Below, piece by piece: positions 8,964-17,084 of a stretch of DNA of 64,000 nucleotides. The DNA comes from Caulobacter sp. Root655 (lineage in GTDB: Bacteria; Pseudomonadota; Alphaproteobacteria; Caulobacterales; Caulobacteraceae), in contig NZ_LMHC01000012.1 of the NCBI RefSeq assembly GCF_001427665.1, positions 311,223 to 375,222 on the forward strand, read 5' to 3'. Positions within the stretch are counted from its first letter, which is position 1. Each line of letters opens with the position of its first letter. The notes under the pieces were generated by a model, which saw only the letters and a program-made list of their open reading frames with translations, was not told the origin of the DNA and searched no databases. Position numbers and translations under genes: made by a program.

Positions 8964-9109
8964 AAACATGCCTCGCCATGAACGTACCCGGCGCCGTGCC
9001 TGCCGGATGGGTTTCAGGCCTATCGGTGGTTGAAGGTCGGTCAAGGCGCGCCAACCGGCCGCGCCCGTGACAGGCGACCGGGCGTGGACCGGCCGCGATA
9101 CTGTATTCG

Positions 9110-9146
9110 AAAAGGGAAGGACGCTTCCCGATGAAGCGCCCTTCCC
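9110..9146 (-). terminator. Intrinsic terminator after the TonB receptor gene
   Basis: A 14-base stem with one mismatch (GGGAAGGRCGCTTC and complement, loop of about five bases at 9128-9132) is followed on the minus strand by TTTT. It begins 12 bases past the receptor stop. It should end or attenuate receptor transcripts before the halogenase gene, giving high receptor and lower enzyme levels. Confidence 0.7.
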
Positions 9147-9157
9147 CGTTCAGACCG

Positions 9158-12100
9158 TTAGAAGCGCGCCCGCACGGTGACCTCGTAGCGCCGATCGCTG
9201 ACGTTATGGTCGTACGGCTGGAACACGCCAGGTATGGGCTCCTGAACGGTTTTCGACTTGGTGTTGAGAAGGTTGTTTGCGTTGAACGAGAAGGAAACCT
9301 TTTCGCTCAACTTGTAGTCGAAGCCCATATCCAGGTATCCGGCCGCCGCCATGTAGGCCGGAACCATGTTGTACACGGGATAGGAATGATCCGAGTCAAA
9401 GTTGGTCGGGCTGGTGTTGAGGATGTAGGGATTGCCGCCGCTCGTCGTATACGACAGCGGATTGACATTGGTCGACAGCAAGGCCTTGTCGCGCCAATTG
9501 TACGCCAGACGGAAATTGACCTTCTGGTAGCTGTACAGCAGCTGGATGTTGTAAGCCCACTTCGACAATCCGGCGTAGGGAAGGTTGGGGTAGGTCTGCG
9601 GCACCGTGCCGTCCGGATTGAGACCCGGACTCAACATATTGTTGGCCTGCTGGGCAGGGTTGCTGCTGTCGATGTAGGTCACGTTGCCTTCGATGCCGAA
9701 CCCGCGAAGCATTCCCGGCAGCTGGTCGAAGAACTTGCGGCCACCGATCTCGAAGCCCTTGATCTTGGCCTTCTCCGTCGACGTCCTGTTCTGCATATAG
9801 AGCCACGGAAGATCGTGGCTTGACGGCGTCCCCAGGTCCGGGGTCGTCGCCCCCTGGGAGGGGGGGGCCTGACCATTGGTGTAGGCCTTCCCTGGAACGG
9901 GAAGATTGCTGGCGATGAACGAATAGAACTGCGGATGATCCTCGATCTGCTTGGCGAACACGCTGGCGTAGAAGAAGCTGGACGACGACGGATAGAATTC
10001 GAACGCCAGATCTTCGCTGGTGATCATGGTCGGCTTCAGATTTGCGCCCGAGTCTCGGGCGGTAAAACCCGTGAGAATGGGCGGCGCCTGGTCTCCCAAG
10101 GTAGGGTTTTGAAGCGTCCTGGCGTCGACGAAACCGCCCGCGCGAATGTCATTGAGATTCGGCGGGGCAGACGACTTCGACGCCGCACCCCGAATGATGA
10201 ACTTGTCGGATACATCGAACTTGATGTTGAACGCAGGCAGAACGCGCGTGTAATCATAGCTGCGGTGCTGCATGGCAAAAGTTCTATCAAAATAATAGGT
10301 CGTCGGGTACGGGCTCGACGAACCCGGCAGCTGCGCATTGAAGTATGCCGTGCTGTCCGCCGCGCTCAGAACAAGCCTATCAGCGTCCGGCGTTTGCAGC
10401 AGACCGCTCGCCCGCAGAGAATCGCGGAATACACGAACGCCGATATTGCCCGAGAACGCCGGAATGAATCCGATACCATCATGCGCGAACTTGGCCTGAA
10501 CATAGGCAGCCTTGTTGACAATGCGGCTATCGGTCTTGTTCAGGCCCTGATCGAGGTTGTTCGTCCAATACTGATCCGCGGTCCCGTTGGGGATCTCACC
10601 GTTATACGTCTTGAGCAAATGGTACCAGTCATAGCTCTGCATGAGCGAATCGCTGGCGACGAAAAGCTGTGACGGAACAGCCACTTTGCCGCCGAAGAAA
10701 TTCGGGAAGTTGGCGACTTGATAATCCGACTGCCGGACATTTGGGTTATTGAGATATTGAATATTCCCCGGCCCAAACGTCGGGTCCTCGAGGTGGGTCC
10801 CAAAATTTCTCCCCATCCATGACTGACCCAGCGGTGCGAAATACGACCCCGCGAAGTTGTCGTTTTCGGAGCGGTTGGCCGTACGAGCGCCAACAGAGAT
10901 GCTGCGCAGGAATCCATCGTCGCTGACCCGGTATTCAAGGTCGATATGGGCGGCCACCATCGCCCCTTCATTCTTGGGTTTGTGATAACCCATGAAGCCT
11001 AGGTACGCCGTACTCTTATCGAGCATGCCGGCAGTGGATATGCCAGACACGGTCGGCAGTTTCCCAGTCAGATCGACGTCCACCGAACCAACCAGCGGCT
11101 GAGAGAGGCCAACAAACATGCTCTGCCCGGTCATGCGGGAAGAAACATATTGCGCACCGCCACGCACCGACACCCGGTCCCCCGGGGTCCAGACGAAGCT
11201 CTGCGAAATATCCAGCGTGGAGCTCTTGCTGTGCGATGCCGTCGCGCCGCCGGTGGGGTTCAGTGTGGTGGTGGGGCCGCACTGCGCCAGAACGGGGGCG
11301 CCCGGCGACCAGTCCCACTGAATCATCGACGCAGGAGCGCCATAGCTGGAGCCGCAGTCGAGCTGGTACTGGGGGGGCAGCCAGCTGGTGTTCATGGTCG
11401 TGTTCTGGAACTCCACCGCATTGCCGGTGGATCCGACCATGAGGCTTCCCTTACGGAAGGCGCCATTGGCGTCATATTCAACCGGGCGGCCGATAACGGG
11501 GATGACCGCGGATGCCGCGGATGGGTTCGTCCCCAAGGAACCGCTGTTGCCCTGGCTATCCTCGACATATTGCGAGAAGAACACGGTGTTGGTCAGCGTC
11601 AGGTTCGAAGCCGGCTTCCACTGAAGGGCCTGATAGAAGCCGTACCGGTCGCGCTTGCTCTTGTCTGTGCTCCACCTGAACGAGCTGGGAACAAAGGCAA
11701 GATCATCGTCACGCGTGGAGGTCGGCACGTACTGGGCGAACATGGCGCCCACCTGCAGGTTGCTGCCTTGCTGGTGCAGGCGGCTGTAGGCCAGATCCCA
11801 CAACACGCCAAATTCGCCGATGTTGGTGTCGAAACGCTTCGAGAACATGGCGGACGCGCGGGGCGAGGCCTTTTTCGCCTGGGCGCCGTAGCTGCCGCCC
11901 GCGGTGACGCTGACCTGGCCATCCTTGAAATCGAAGGGCAGATGCGTGCGAAGATCGACCGCGGACGCGCCGCCTTCGATGAGGTCGGCGCGCGTGCCTT
12001 TGTAAACATCGACCCCGGCCATCAATTCGGGCGTGACTTCGTTCCAGCTGATGGCGCTCGCGCCGTTGGCGCTGAACACCTGCTGACCGTTGAGCATGCT

Positions 12101-12547
12101 CGAATTGAAGGGAAGGCCGCGCACGGTAATGCCCGTACCTTCGATCTGGAACGCGGTGCTTCCGCCGTTGCCCGGCGCGAAACGCGAGATCGACACGCCC
12201 GACACGCGCTGAAGAACTTCGGTGATTGAATTGTCGGGCAGCTGGCCGGCCTCGTCGGCGACGACCGAGTCGACGAGCGTGTCGGAGTTCCGCTTGATCT
12301 CGATGGCGCTCTGCAGCGCCTTGCGGCGCGCGGTGACGACCACTTCCTTCACGGTATCGACGACTTCGCCGCCGTTGGTCGCGGATGACACATCCTGCGC
12401 CGCCGACCTGTCGAACGCTGTCAACGCGCAGAGCACGCCAAGCGAAACACCGGCGACGAGCAACCGACGCGAAGGAGCGCCTCGGCGCACGGCGAGCGCC
12501 GAGGCGCCCTGAACCGGCATCGTCCGTAGAATCTGTCCGCGAGACAT
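9158..12547 (-). CDS. TonB-dependent receptor, long Caulobacter type
   Basis: Outer-membrane transporter, 1129 residues, presumed to import oligosaccharides released by the neighbouring hydrolases, driven by TonB-ExbBD. An extended n-region and hydrophobic segment (about 24-50, ending RSAAQ) form the signal peptide. A TonB-box-like stretch follows at KEVVVTARR, then the plug domain (DNSITEVLQRVSGVSISR, GTGITVRGLPFNSSMLNGQQVF) and a large beta-barrel ending in the aromatic VTVRARF. The size, and the use of A(N)GA..ISWN instead of the usual DG(V/I)P, match the Caulobacter-type receptor subfamily. The start is the ATG at 12547 after GGGAGGGG; an open frame extends 38 codons further with no ribosome site. 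The 665 bases upstream carry promoter and operator-like sequences. Confidence 0.95.
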   Translation of the reverse strand: MSRGQILRTMPVQGASALAVRRGAPSRRLLVAGVSLGVLCALTAFDRSAAQDVSSATNGGEVVDTVKEVVVTARRKALQSAIEIKRNSDTLVDSVVADEAGQLPDNSITEVLQRVSGVSISRFAPGNGGSTAFQIEGTGITVRGLPFNSSMLNGQQVFSANGASAISWNEVTPELMAGVDVYKGTRADLIEGGASAVDLRTHLPFDFKDGQVSVTAGGSYGAQAKKASPRASAMFSKRFDTNIGEFGVLWDLAYSRLHQQGSNLQVGAMFAQYVPTSTRDDDLAFVPSSFRWSTDKSKRDRYGFYQALQWKPASNLTLTNTVFFSQYVEDSQGNSGSLGTNPSAASAVIPVIGRPVEYDANGAFRKGSLMVGSTGNAVEFQNTTMNTSWLPPQYQLDCGSSYGAPASMIQWDWSPGAPVLAQCGPTTTLNPTGGATASHSKSSTLDISQSFVWTPGDRVSVRGGAQYVSSRMTGQSMFVGLSQPLVGSVDVDLTGKLPTVSGISTAGMLDKSTAYLGFMGYHKPKNEGAMVAAHIDLEYRVSDDGFLRSISVGARTANRSENDNFAGSYFAPLGQSWMGRNFGTHLEDPTFGPGNIQYLNNPNVRQSDYQVANFPNFFGGKVAVPSQLFVASDSLMQSYDWYHLLKTYNGEIPNGTADQYWTNNLDQGLNKTDSRIVNKAAYVQAKFAHDGIGFIPAFSGNIGVRVFRDSLRASGLLQTPDADRLVLSAADSTAYFNAQLPGSSSPYPTTYYFDRTFAMQHRSYDYTRVLPAFNIKFDVSDKFIIRGAASKSSAPPNLNDIRAGGFVDARTLQNPTLGDQAPPILTGFTARDSGANLKPTMITSEDLAFEFYPSSSSFFYASVFAKQIEDHPQFYSFIASNLPVPGKAYTNGQAPPSQGATTPDLGTPSSHDLPWLYMQNRTSTEKAKIKGFEIGGRKFFDQLPGMLRGFGIEGNVTYIDSSNPAQQANNMLSPGLNPDGTVPQTYPNLPYAGLSKWAYNIQLLYSYQKVNFRLAYNWRDKALLSTNVNPLSYTTSGGNPYILNTSPTNFDSDHSYPVYNMVPAYMAAAGYLDMGFDYKLSEKVSFSFNANNLLNTKSKTVQEPIPGVFQPYDHNVSDRRYEVTVRARF

Positions 12548-12731
12548 TTTGACCCCTCCCTTTTGCCTGCCAGGTCCTGGCGCTCTGCGGGCGCCGACTG
12601 AACCCATGACCCGCTCCCCAGATGGCAGCGTTGTCATTTCACCTATGCGTACTATCCCCATCGGTAAAACTTGGCAAGTTTAATCCCCCTACAAATATGA
12701 CGAATCTTATTGAAATGCGACGCTGTGTCGC

Positions 12732-12745
12732 TGACACCGGTGGCA
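12732..12745. promoter_or_regulatory. LacI/GntR-like palindrome TGACACCGGTGGCA
   Basis: This 14-base palindrome has one mismatched pair and an ACCGGT centre, the general form of many LacI-family sugar operators. It lies 185 bases upstream of the receptor start and downstream of the AT-rich putative promoter, a position suited to repression. The binder is unknown. Confidence 0.4.
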
Positions 12746-12904
12746 CTCGGAATGCTGATCGCGTGTCTTTCGAACGGCATCCCGGAAAATGGAAAGCCTG
12801 ATATCCATATGTATGTATTGGACAATTTATAAATTTGATTTTCTAAATCCATCTCTAGCGGCGATATCCGCTTGCGTCGAACCTCGCGAATTCAACGAAC
12901 CAAT

Positions 12905-12915
12905 TAGTCGGACAA
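12905..12915. promoter_or_regulatory. Operator-like TAGTCGGACAA upstream of TonB receptor
   Basis: This is another copy of the locus palindrome, with the right half (GACAA) intact. It sits on the upstream side of the AT-rich putative promoter of the receptor. On the gene strand it follows GCGGT at a short distance, as the copy before the gene at 13213 also does. Confidence 0.45.
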
Positions 12916-13212
12916 TTTGAACCGCTTCCGACCCTTGATCGCTCCCACTCGACCCCGGCGGCAAGCAAGACGCAGCGCTTCTAAGCGACCAGCCCTCCGC
13001 CGCCAGTAAGTCTCCAGCCGCGCCGCCGACGATCCAGGTCGTCTCGCCGCCGCTGACGGCGGCGCCCCTTCCAGACCCACCTTGCAGATGCCGCTAGAGG
13101 GCTACCTGGCCGATCCGGGCCGGCGCCGATGGGCGGCGACTGATCGAGGCGCTGCGCGCCCTGCCGACCAACTACCAGCGCCGGTTCCCGGGCATGAGCC
13201 AGCCCGGTCGGG

Positions 13213-14739
13213 TCAGGGCGCGATGGTGACGATCACCCGCTTGTAGCGGGTAAGGGGCGGAGCGCCCTTGTCGGTAACCCGAACGATGAAGTGGGCCTCA
13301 CGCGGCGTGGTGACGGTTGGCGCGGTGAAATCGACCGTATGGATGTTCGCGGCGATGCCATTGGGAATCGCCGCCTGCCAGTGGCCGACCTCCTGATAGT
13401 GCAGCCATTGGAAGCTCAGGCTGTCGCCATCGGGATCGGTGCTGTCGGCCGCGCTCAAGACGAAGCGCTGGCCCGATTTCACGGTCAATCGATCAGGATG
13501 AGCGAGCCGAACCTCCGGCGCGTGATTGGCCTGCGCGAACGGCCGCGTCGTCCAGTCCATCCGCGCGGCGAAGTCGTTCTGCAGATCATCGCGCCATCGC
13601 CAGATTCCGGCGCGGAAGTCCTTGGATCGCTCCGCCGGCGTGTGAGCGCGGCCAAAGTCCTGGGCGACCCGCGGCGTGAACGTATCGATCGCGTTGGTCC
13701 AGATCGGCCGGGTCTCCGGCTCGATGGTCACCCCGCTGAAACCGCTCGGATCGGTGGTGGCGACGGCCGGCGTATAGAGCTCGTAGCGGCCGCCCCATCC
13801 GCCCCAGTCGGGGTGTTCGGGATCGCTCAGGCCGTTGGGGATCAGCGACAGGAAGGCCGGCGTGTCGCCTTCCATGCCATAGGAGACGTCAGGGTAGGTC
13901 GCGCCCAACGGTCCATGGCCTTGCTGGATGTTGTCGCGCAGCCAGCTGTTGCTGACCGTGCGGTTGTCGGCGCCGTCGATGACCGTGTGAATGCCGGTCC
14001 AGGTTCCCGCGCCATAGCCGCCGGGGCTGACGACATAGAACAGCTCTGGAAAGGTGCGGCGGATCCAGGCGCCGCCGTCGTCCTGGTCCGAGATCGTATA
14101 GACCCGCAGCTTGGCGATCAGGCGGCGGGCCGCTTCGGGCGAGCGCGTCTCGCGGATCGTGTGGAGGGCCTGGGCCAGCGTATTGACGCCGCCCCATACC
14201 GAGATCCAGAGCGGGCGCGGATCGTCGCGCTCCAGCGCCTGGATGATCAGCCGCGACCCGGCTGTATCCTTGCCCGTCCCAACCGCGGCCATGCCGTAGC
14301 CGGACTGCCCCTCGCTCACGAGAGCGGCGAGCCGGTCGGGCGTCGGGAAACCGGCCTCGTGTTTGGCCAAGTTCGGGCGGACCTTGGCATAGGCCTGGAT
14401 GACGCGGCGGATCGACTCCGGATGCGTCGAGGTCTTCATGTGGATCGATGTCGTGGCCACCAGCCCTTCCAGGTCGATCTGGTTGGCGTAGAGCATGAGT
14501 CGCACGAAGGATTGGGTGTCGTCGGGATCGGCCTCGATGTCGCTCAACACGATCATGCGCTGGCGCTCCGGTGGCCCCGGAAGAGGCGCCTGCGCGGCCA
14601 CGGGCCAGGCGAAGGTGGCGAGAGTGGCGGTGATCGCAAGCAGCCTCGTCAGTTTGCGAGGGTGTTTTTCCCGTTGTCCGTCCCGGCCGGCTTGGGCGCC
14701 GGCCTGGCGAGCGTCGCGAGTGCAGCACCAGCCAATCAT
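13213..14739 (-). CDS. Secreted DUF1593/Sde182-type nucleoside-hydrolase-like protein
   Basis: A 508-residue exported protein whose N-terminal domain has the inosine-uridine nucleoside hydrolase fold. DIEADPDDTQS at 67-77 replaces the hydrolase DxDPGxDDA loop, and conserved blocks ISVWGGVNTLAQAL and TWTGIHTVIDG follow. The last 100 residues form a beta-sandwich (VKSGQRFVLSAADSTDPDGDSLSFQW, then FIVRVTDKG), matching the architecture named after the cellulose-binding protein Sde182. A hydrophobic segment near 32-50 ends in PVAAQ, so it is probably secreted. The ATG at 14739 follows AGGGGG by 6 bases. In other polysaccharide loci such proteins accompany glycosidases, but their reaction is not established; ribose or another sugar as ligand is a guess. 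Two operator-like sites lie upstream. Confidence 0.85.
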   Translation of the reverse strand: MIGWCCTRDARQAGAQAGRDGQREKHPRKLTRLLAITATLATFAWPVAAQAPLPGPPERQRMIVLSDIEADPDDTQSFVRLMLYANQIDLEGLVATTSIHMKTSTHPESIRRVIQAYAKVRPNLAKHEAGFPTPDRLAALVSEGQSGYGMAAVGTGKDTAGSRLIIQALERDDPRPLWISVWGGVNTLAQALHTIRETRSPEAARRLIAKLRVYTISDQDDGGAWIRRTFPELFYVVSPGGYGAGTWTGIHTVIDGADNRTVSNSWLRDNIQQGHGPLGATYPDVSYGMEGDTPAFLSLIPNGLSDPEHPDWGGWGGRYELYTPAVATTDPSGFSGVTIEPETRPIWTNAIDTFTPRVAQDFGRAHTPAERSKDFRAGIWRWRDDLQNDFAARMDWTTRPFAQANHAPEVRLAHPDRLTVKSGQRFVLSAADSTDPDGDSLSFQWLHYQEVGHWQAAIPNGIAANIHTVDFTAPTVTTPREAHFIVRVTDKGAPPLTRYKRVIVTIAP

Positions 14740-14765
14740 TGAAACCCCCTAACGTCGTATTGTTT

Positions 14766-14776
14766 TTGTCTGACTA
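14766..14776. promoter_or_regulatory. Operator-like TTGTCTGACTA
   Basis: A copy of the locus palindrome with one half intact, 27 bases before the DUF1593 start. It is separated by one base from a LacI-like palindrome, forming a composite element like the one at 7387-7415 but in the opposite order. Confidence 0.5.
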
Positions 14777-14777
14777 A

Positions 14778-14791
14778 TGGTACCGCAACCA
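14778..14791. promoter_or_regulatory. LacI-like palindrome TGGTACCGCAACCA
   Basis: A 14-base palindrome with outer arms TGGT/ACCA and a central CG pair, of LacI-operator form. It sits beside the GTCTGAC element 39 bases before the gene start. Read on the other strand (TGGTTGCGGTACCA) it resembles the palindrome at 7387-7400. Confidence 0.45.
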
Positions 14792-14967
14792 TTGATCAAT
14801 GCGAAGCGTGATTCCATCGCTGGACAAAATGCGAGACGCACCGGGTGAACCCTTCCAGCCCAAGATGTATCGGGCCGATGACCAGCGTCGCCGCCCGCGG
14901 CTGGAAGGCGAGAACGTGCAAAGGAGCCCGTCCCCGAGTCGTGTTCACACCCGATAGATGCCTGATC

Positions 14968-14978
14968 TTGTCTGACTA
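14968..14978. promoter_or_regulatory. Second TTGTCTGACTA copy
   Basis: Identical over 11 bases to the copy at 14766 and 202 bases further upstream of the same gene. The pair echoes the two copies before the GH43 gene at 2302-4407, suggesting paired operators. Confidence 0.45.
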
Positions 14979-15227
14979 AATTTCGGGCGTTCGGCCATGG
15001 GGTTTACGCCCGTCGCTGCCTGCCATCTGTCCGGGCCGGCCGCCTGTGGATCATGGGGCCGAATACCCGTGTGGGGCCAACTTAGCACGGACTGGCTAGG
15101 GCGTTGAAATCCCTCAACAGGGCAGTTTTGCCAACTTGGCGGCCCCAACTTAAGACTGGCCCTCGAGCGCGCGATCCAACCTAAGCCCGTCCACGCCGTT
15201 TCGCGTCGAGGGCGAAAGCCGGGGATT

Positions 15228-17024
15228 TCATCCTGTGAATCCGCGCCGTTCACGAGCGGACGCGGCGCGACCGCCACGAAACGCCCGATAGAATCCGTCC
15301 GGGCCATGGACGGTGAAGCCGTGGGCCTTGACCGATCCGGCGACCATCCAGGCGCCCGACAGGGTTTTCCCAGCCTCAACGGTGTAGTAGCGCGGGCCCG
15401 TGTCGTCGCCGTCCCGATAGACCGTGAACACCGCTCCGGCCCGGCCCCGATTGAGGAACCGCAGGGTCAGCTGGCTGTCGGACCAGCGCGCCTGGACGTC
15501 CAGGCCATAGGGCAGGGAGCGGGCCGGCCGGACGCCCGGTTCCTGGCGCGGCATGGCCGGAGGCTGGGCGTAGTGGGCCTTGGGCAGCCGGCAGCTCGCG
15601 TCGCTGCGTGTCCTGTAGTCGCTGGTGTCGGGCAATTGTCGCAGCCAGCCGGTGTCCCGCCGCTCGGCCTCGGAAATGTCGAAATCGAAGGCCGAGGTCA
15701 GGTCGCCGCACACCGCCCGCCGCCACGGGCCGATATTGGGCTCCGCCACGCCGAACCGCAGCTCCAGGAACCGCAACACCGAGGTGTGGTCGAAGACCTG
15801 CGAATTGACCCAGCCGCCGCGCGTCCAGGGTGAAACGATCAGCATCGGCACCCGGAAACCCAGGCCCAGCGGTTCGCCCTGATAGTCCTCGCCGCGCAGA
15901 TCCACCGTACTGGCGCCCAGCTCCGGCCGGATCGCCGGGATCGGCGGCGGCACGTGGTCGAAGAAGCCGTCGTTCTCGTCGTAGTTCAGGATGAAGACGG
16001 TCTTCTTCCAGACCTCCGGATTGGAGCCCAGCGCGGCGACCAGTCGGGCGGTCAGGGTCTCGCCATAGGCCGGCGGCGCGTCAGGGTGCTCGCACAGCTT
16101 GAACGGCGCGACGATCCACGAGACGGCGGGCAAGGCGTCGGCCGCGACGTCGGCGGCGAAGGCGTCGACCAGGTGCTGGCCCGTCGTCTGCGGGACGTTC
16201 TCCTTCGTCGAGCCCGCCACCCAGGCCCGGGCGCGGCGATAGGCCTGGGAGCCGCGGTCGAGGTCGCGATACATCGGGAAGTAGGCCAGCGGATTGTCGC
16301 TGTAGTTGTCGTACTCCTGGTAGACTTTCCAGCTGACGTCGGCGGCCTCCAGGCGCGCGGCGTAGGGCGTCCAGCCATAGCCGGCGAAGGCCGGGTCGTC
16401 CTTGGCCATGTCGGCGCAGCCGTTGTCGTCGGAGCCGTCGTTGGTGACGGCCGAGACCGTGACCTGGCCGACGCTGAGGCCGTTGGTGCCCGAGAACAGG
16501 AACAGGCGGTTGGGGCCGGTCGGCCCGTGCACCGAGGCGTGATAGGCGTCGCAGATCGTGAAGGTGTCGGCCAGGGCGTAGTAGTAGGGGATGTCCTCGC
16601 GCGTGAGGTGGCCCATGCTCATGGGCCCCTTCTCGGGCATCCAGACGTCGTAGTTCTTCCAGCGGTCGTGGCTGCCCTTCCAGCTGTGGTCCAGGCCCGA
16701 CAAGCATTGGGCGGCGGTGACGCCGGTGTTCAGCCGGAATGGCATGACCGTCTCGCCGCCGTCCTGGTCCAATTGCTTCTGCATCCACACCGGGTCGCCG
16801 TTCGGCTTGAGCACGGGGTGCGGATCGTCGAAGCCGCGCACACCGCGCAGGGCTCCGAAATAGTGATCGAACGAGCGGTTTTCCTGCATCAGGATGACCA
16901 CATGCTCGACGTCGCGGATCGAACCCCGCCCGGGCGAGGTCGCCCGGGCGGGGCCGCCGGCCGCCGCCGCACCCAGGGCCGCACCCGAAGCGGTCTTCAT
17001 GAAACGGCGTCGCGTGAAAGGCAT
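15228..17024 (-). CDS. TAT-exported phospholipase C (phosphoesterase family)
   Basis: Predicted to hydrolyse phosphatidylcholine-type lipids to diacylglycerol and phosphocholine outside the cytoplasmic membrane. The 598-residue protein starts with a twin-arginine signal (TRRRFMKT, then a hydrophobic Ala/Gly stretch to about residue 28). The bacterial PLC/acid phosphatase motif MQENRSFDHYFG follows at about 45-56, then HGPTGPNRLFLFSGT, and NYDENDGFFDHVPPP near 340. A single DUF756-like C-terminal module is visible (about 500-585); the haemolytic enzymes of Pseudomonas are roughly 700 residues with two, so this is a short form. It lies 60 bases after the TonB receptor gene, with a hairpin between, and is probably expressed with it. 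Substrate head-group preference cannot be read from the sequence. Confidence 0.9.
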   Translation of the reverse strand: MPFTRRRFMKTASGAALGAAAAGGPARATSPGRGSIRDVEHVVILMQENRSFDHYFGALRGVRGFDDPHPVLKPNGDPVWMQKQLDQDGGETVMPFRLNTGVTAAQCLSGLDHSWKGSHDRWKNYDVWMPEKGPMSMGHLTREDIPYYYALADTFTICDAYHASVHGPTGPNRLFLFSGTNGLSVGQVTVSAVTNDGSDDNGCADMAKDDPAFAGYGWTPYAARLEAADVSWKVYQEYDNYSDNPLAYFPMYRDLDRGSQAYRRARAWVAGSTKENVPQTTGQHLVDAFAADVAADALPAVSWIVAPFKLCEHPDAPPAYGETLTARLVAALGSNPEVWKKTVFILNYDENDGFFDHVPPPIPAIRPELGASTVDLRGEDYQGEPLGLGFRVPMLIVSPWTRGGWVNSQVFDHTSVLRFLELRFGVAEPNIGPWRRAVCGDLTSAFDFDISEAERRDTGWLRQLPDTSDYRTRSDASCRLPKAHYAQPPAMPRQEPGVRPARSLPYGLDVQARWSDSQLTLRFLNRGRAGAVFTVYRDGDDTGPRYYTVEAGKTLSGAWMVAGSVKAHGFTVHGPDGFYRAFRGGRAASARERRGFTG

Positions 17025-17038
17025 GGGCGCTCCGGCTT

Positions 17039-17069
17039 GGCCGCTTCGCGAGGGGGGCGCGAGGCGGCC
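17039..17069. terminator. Hairpin between TonB receptor and phospholipase genes
   Basis: A 12-base stem (GGCCGCYTCGCG with one C-A mismatch) and a loop rich in G fill half of the 60-base gap. There is no T run, so it is more likely an attenuator or mRNA processing site that lowers phospholipase expression than a full terminator. Confidence 0.4.
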
Positions 17070-17084
17070 GGGGCGGGGGAAGGA

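Larger units (their letters stand above)
12548..13212. other. Gene-free promoter region of the TonB receptor
   Basis: This 665-base stretch has no convincing gene. The part at about 12,780-12,860 is markedly AT-rich for this genome and is the likeliest promoter. Two palindromes (12732 and 12905) lie on either side of it. The right third, about 12,950-13,205, is GC-rich and reads in short open pieces (for example LIEALRALPTNYQRRFPG on the plus strand, near 13,140-13,200) that break by frameshift. It may be a decayed gene, but I cannot name it. Confidence 0.5.
14740..15227. other. Gene-free stretch between PLC and DUF1593 genes
   Basis: These 488 bases have no credible gene. They hold the composite operator region at 14766-14791, a second GTCTGAC copy at 14968, and an inverted repeat with perfect 10-base arms (14851-14860 and 14899-14908) spanning a 38-base loop. 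An open frame on the minus strand, 14945-15379, crosses into the phospholipase gene and shows no protein-like composition. Confidence 0.5.

Noticed and set aside
12950..13212. Possible remnant of a coding gene upstream of the TonB receptor
   Set aside because: Short stretches look protein-like but the frame breaks several times and no family could be named, so it is described only as part of the gene-free stretch.
14945..15379. A 144-codon minus-strand frame
   Set aside because: It overlaps the phospholipase gene end and contains the operator-like site at 14968. No ribosome site and no recognisable domain.
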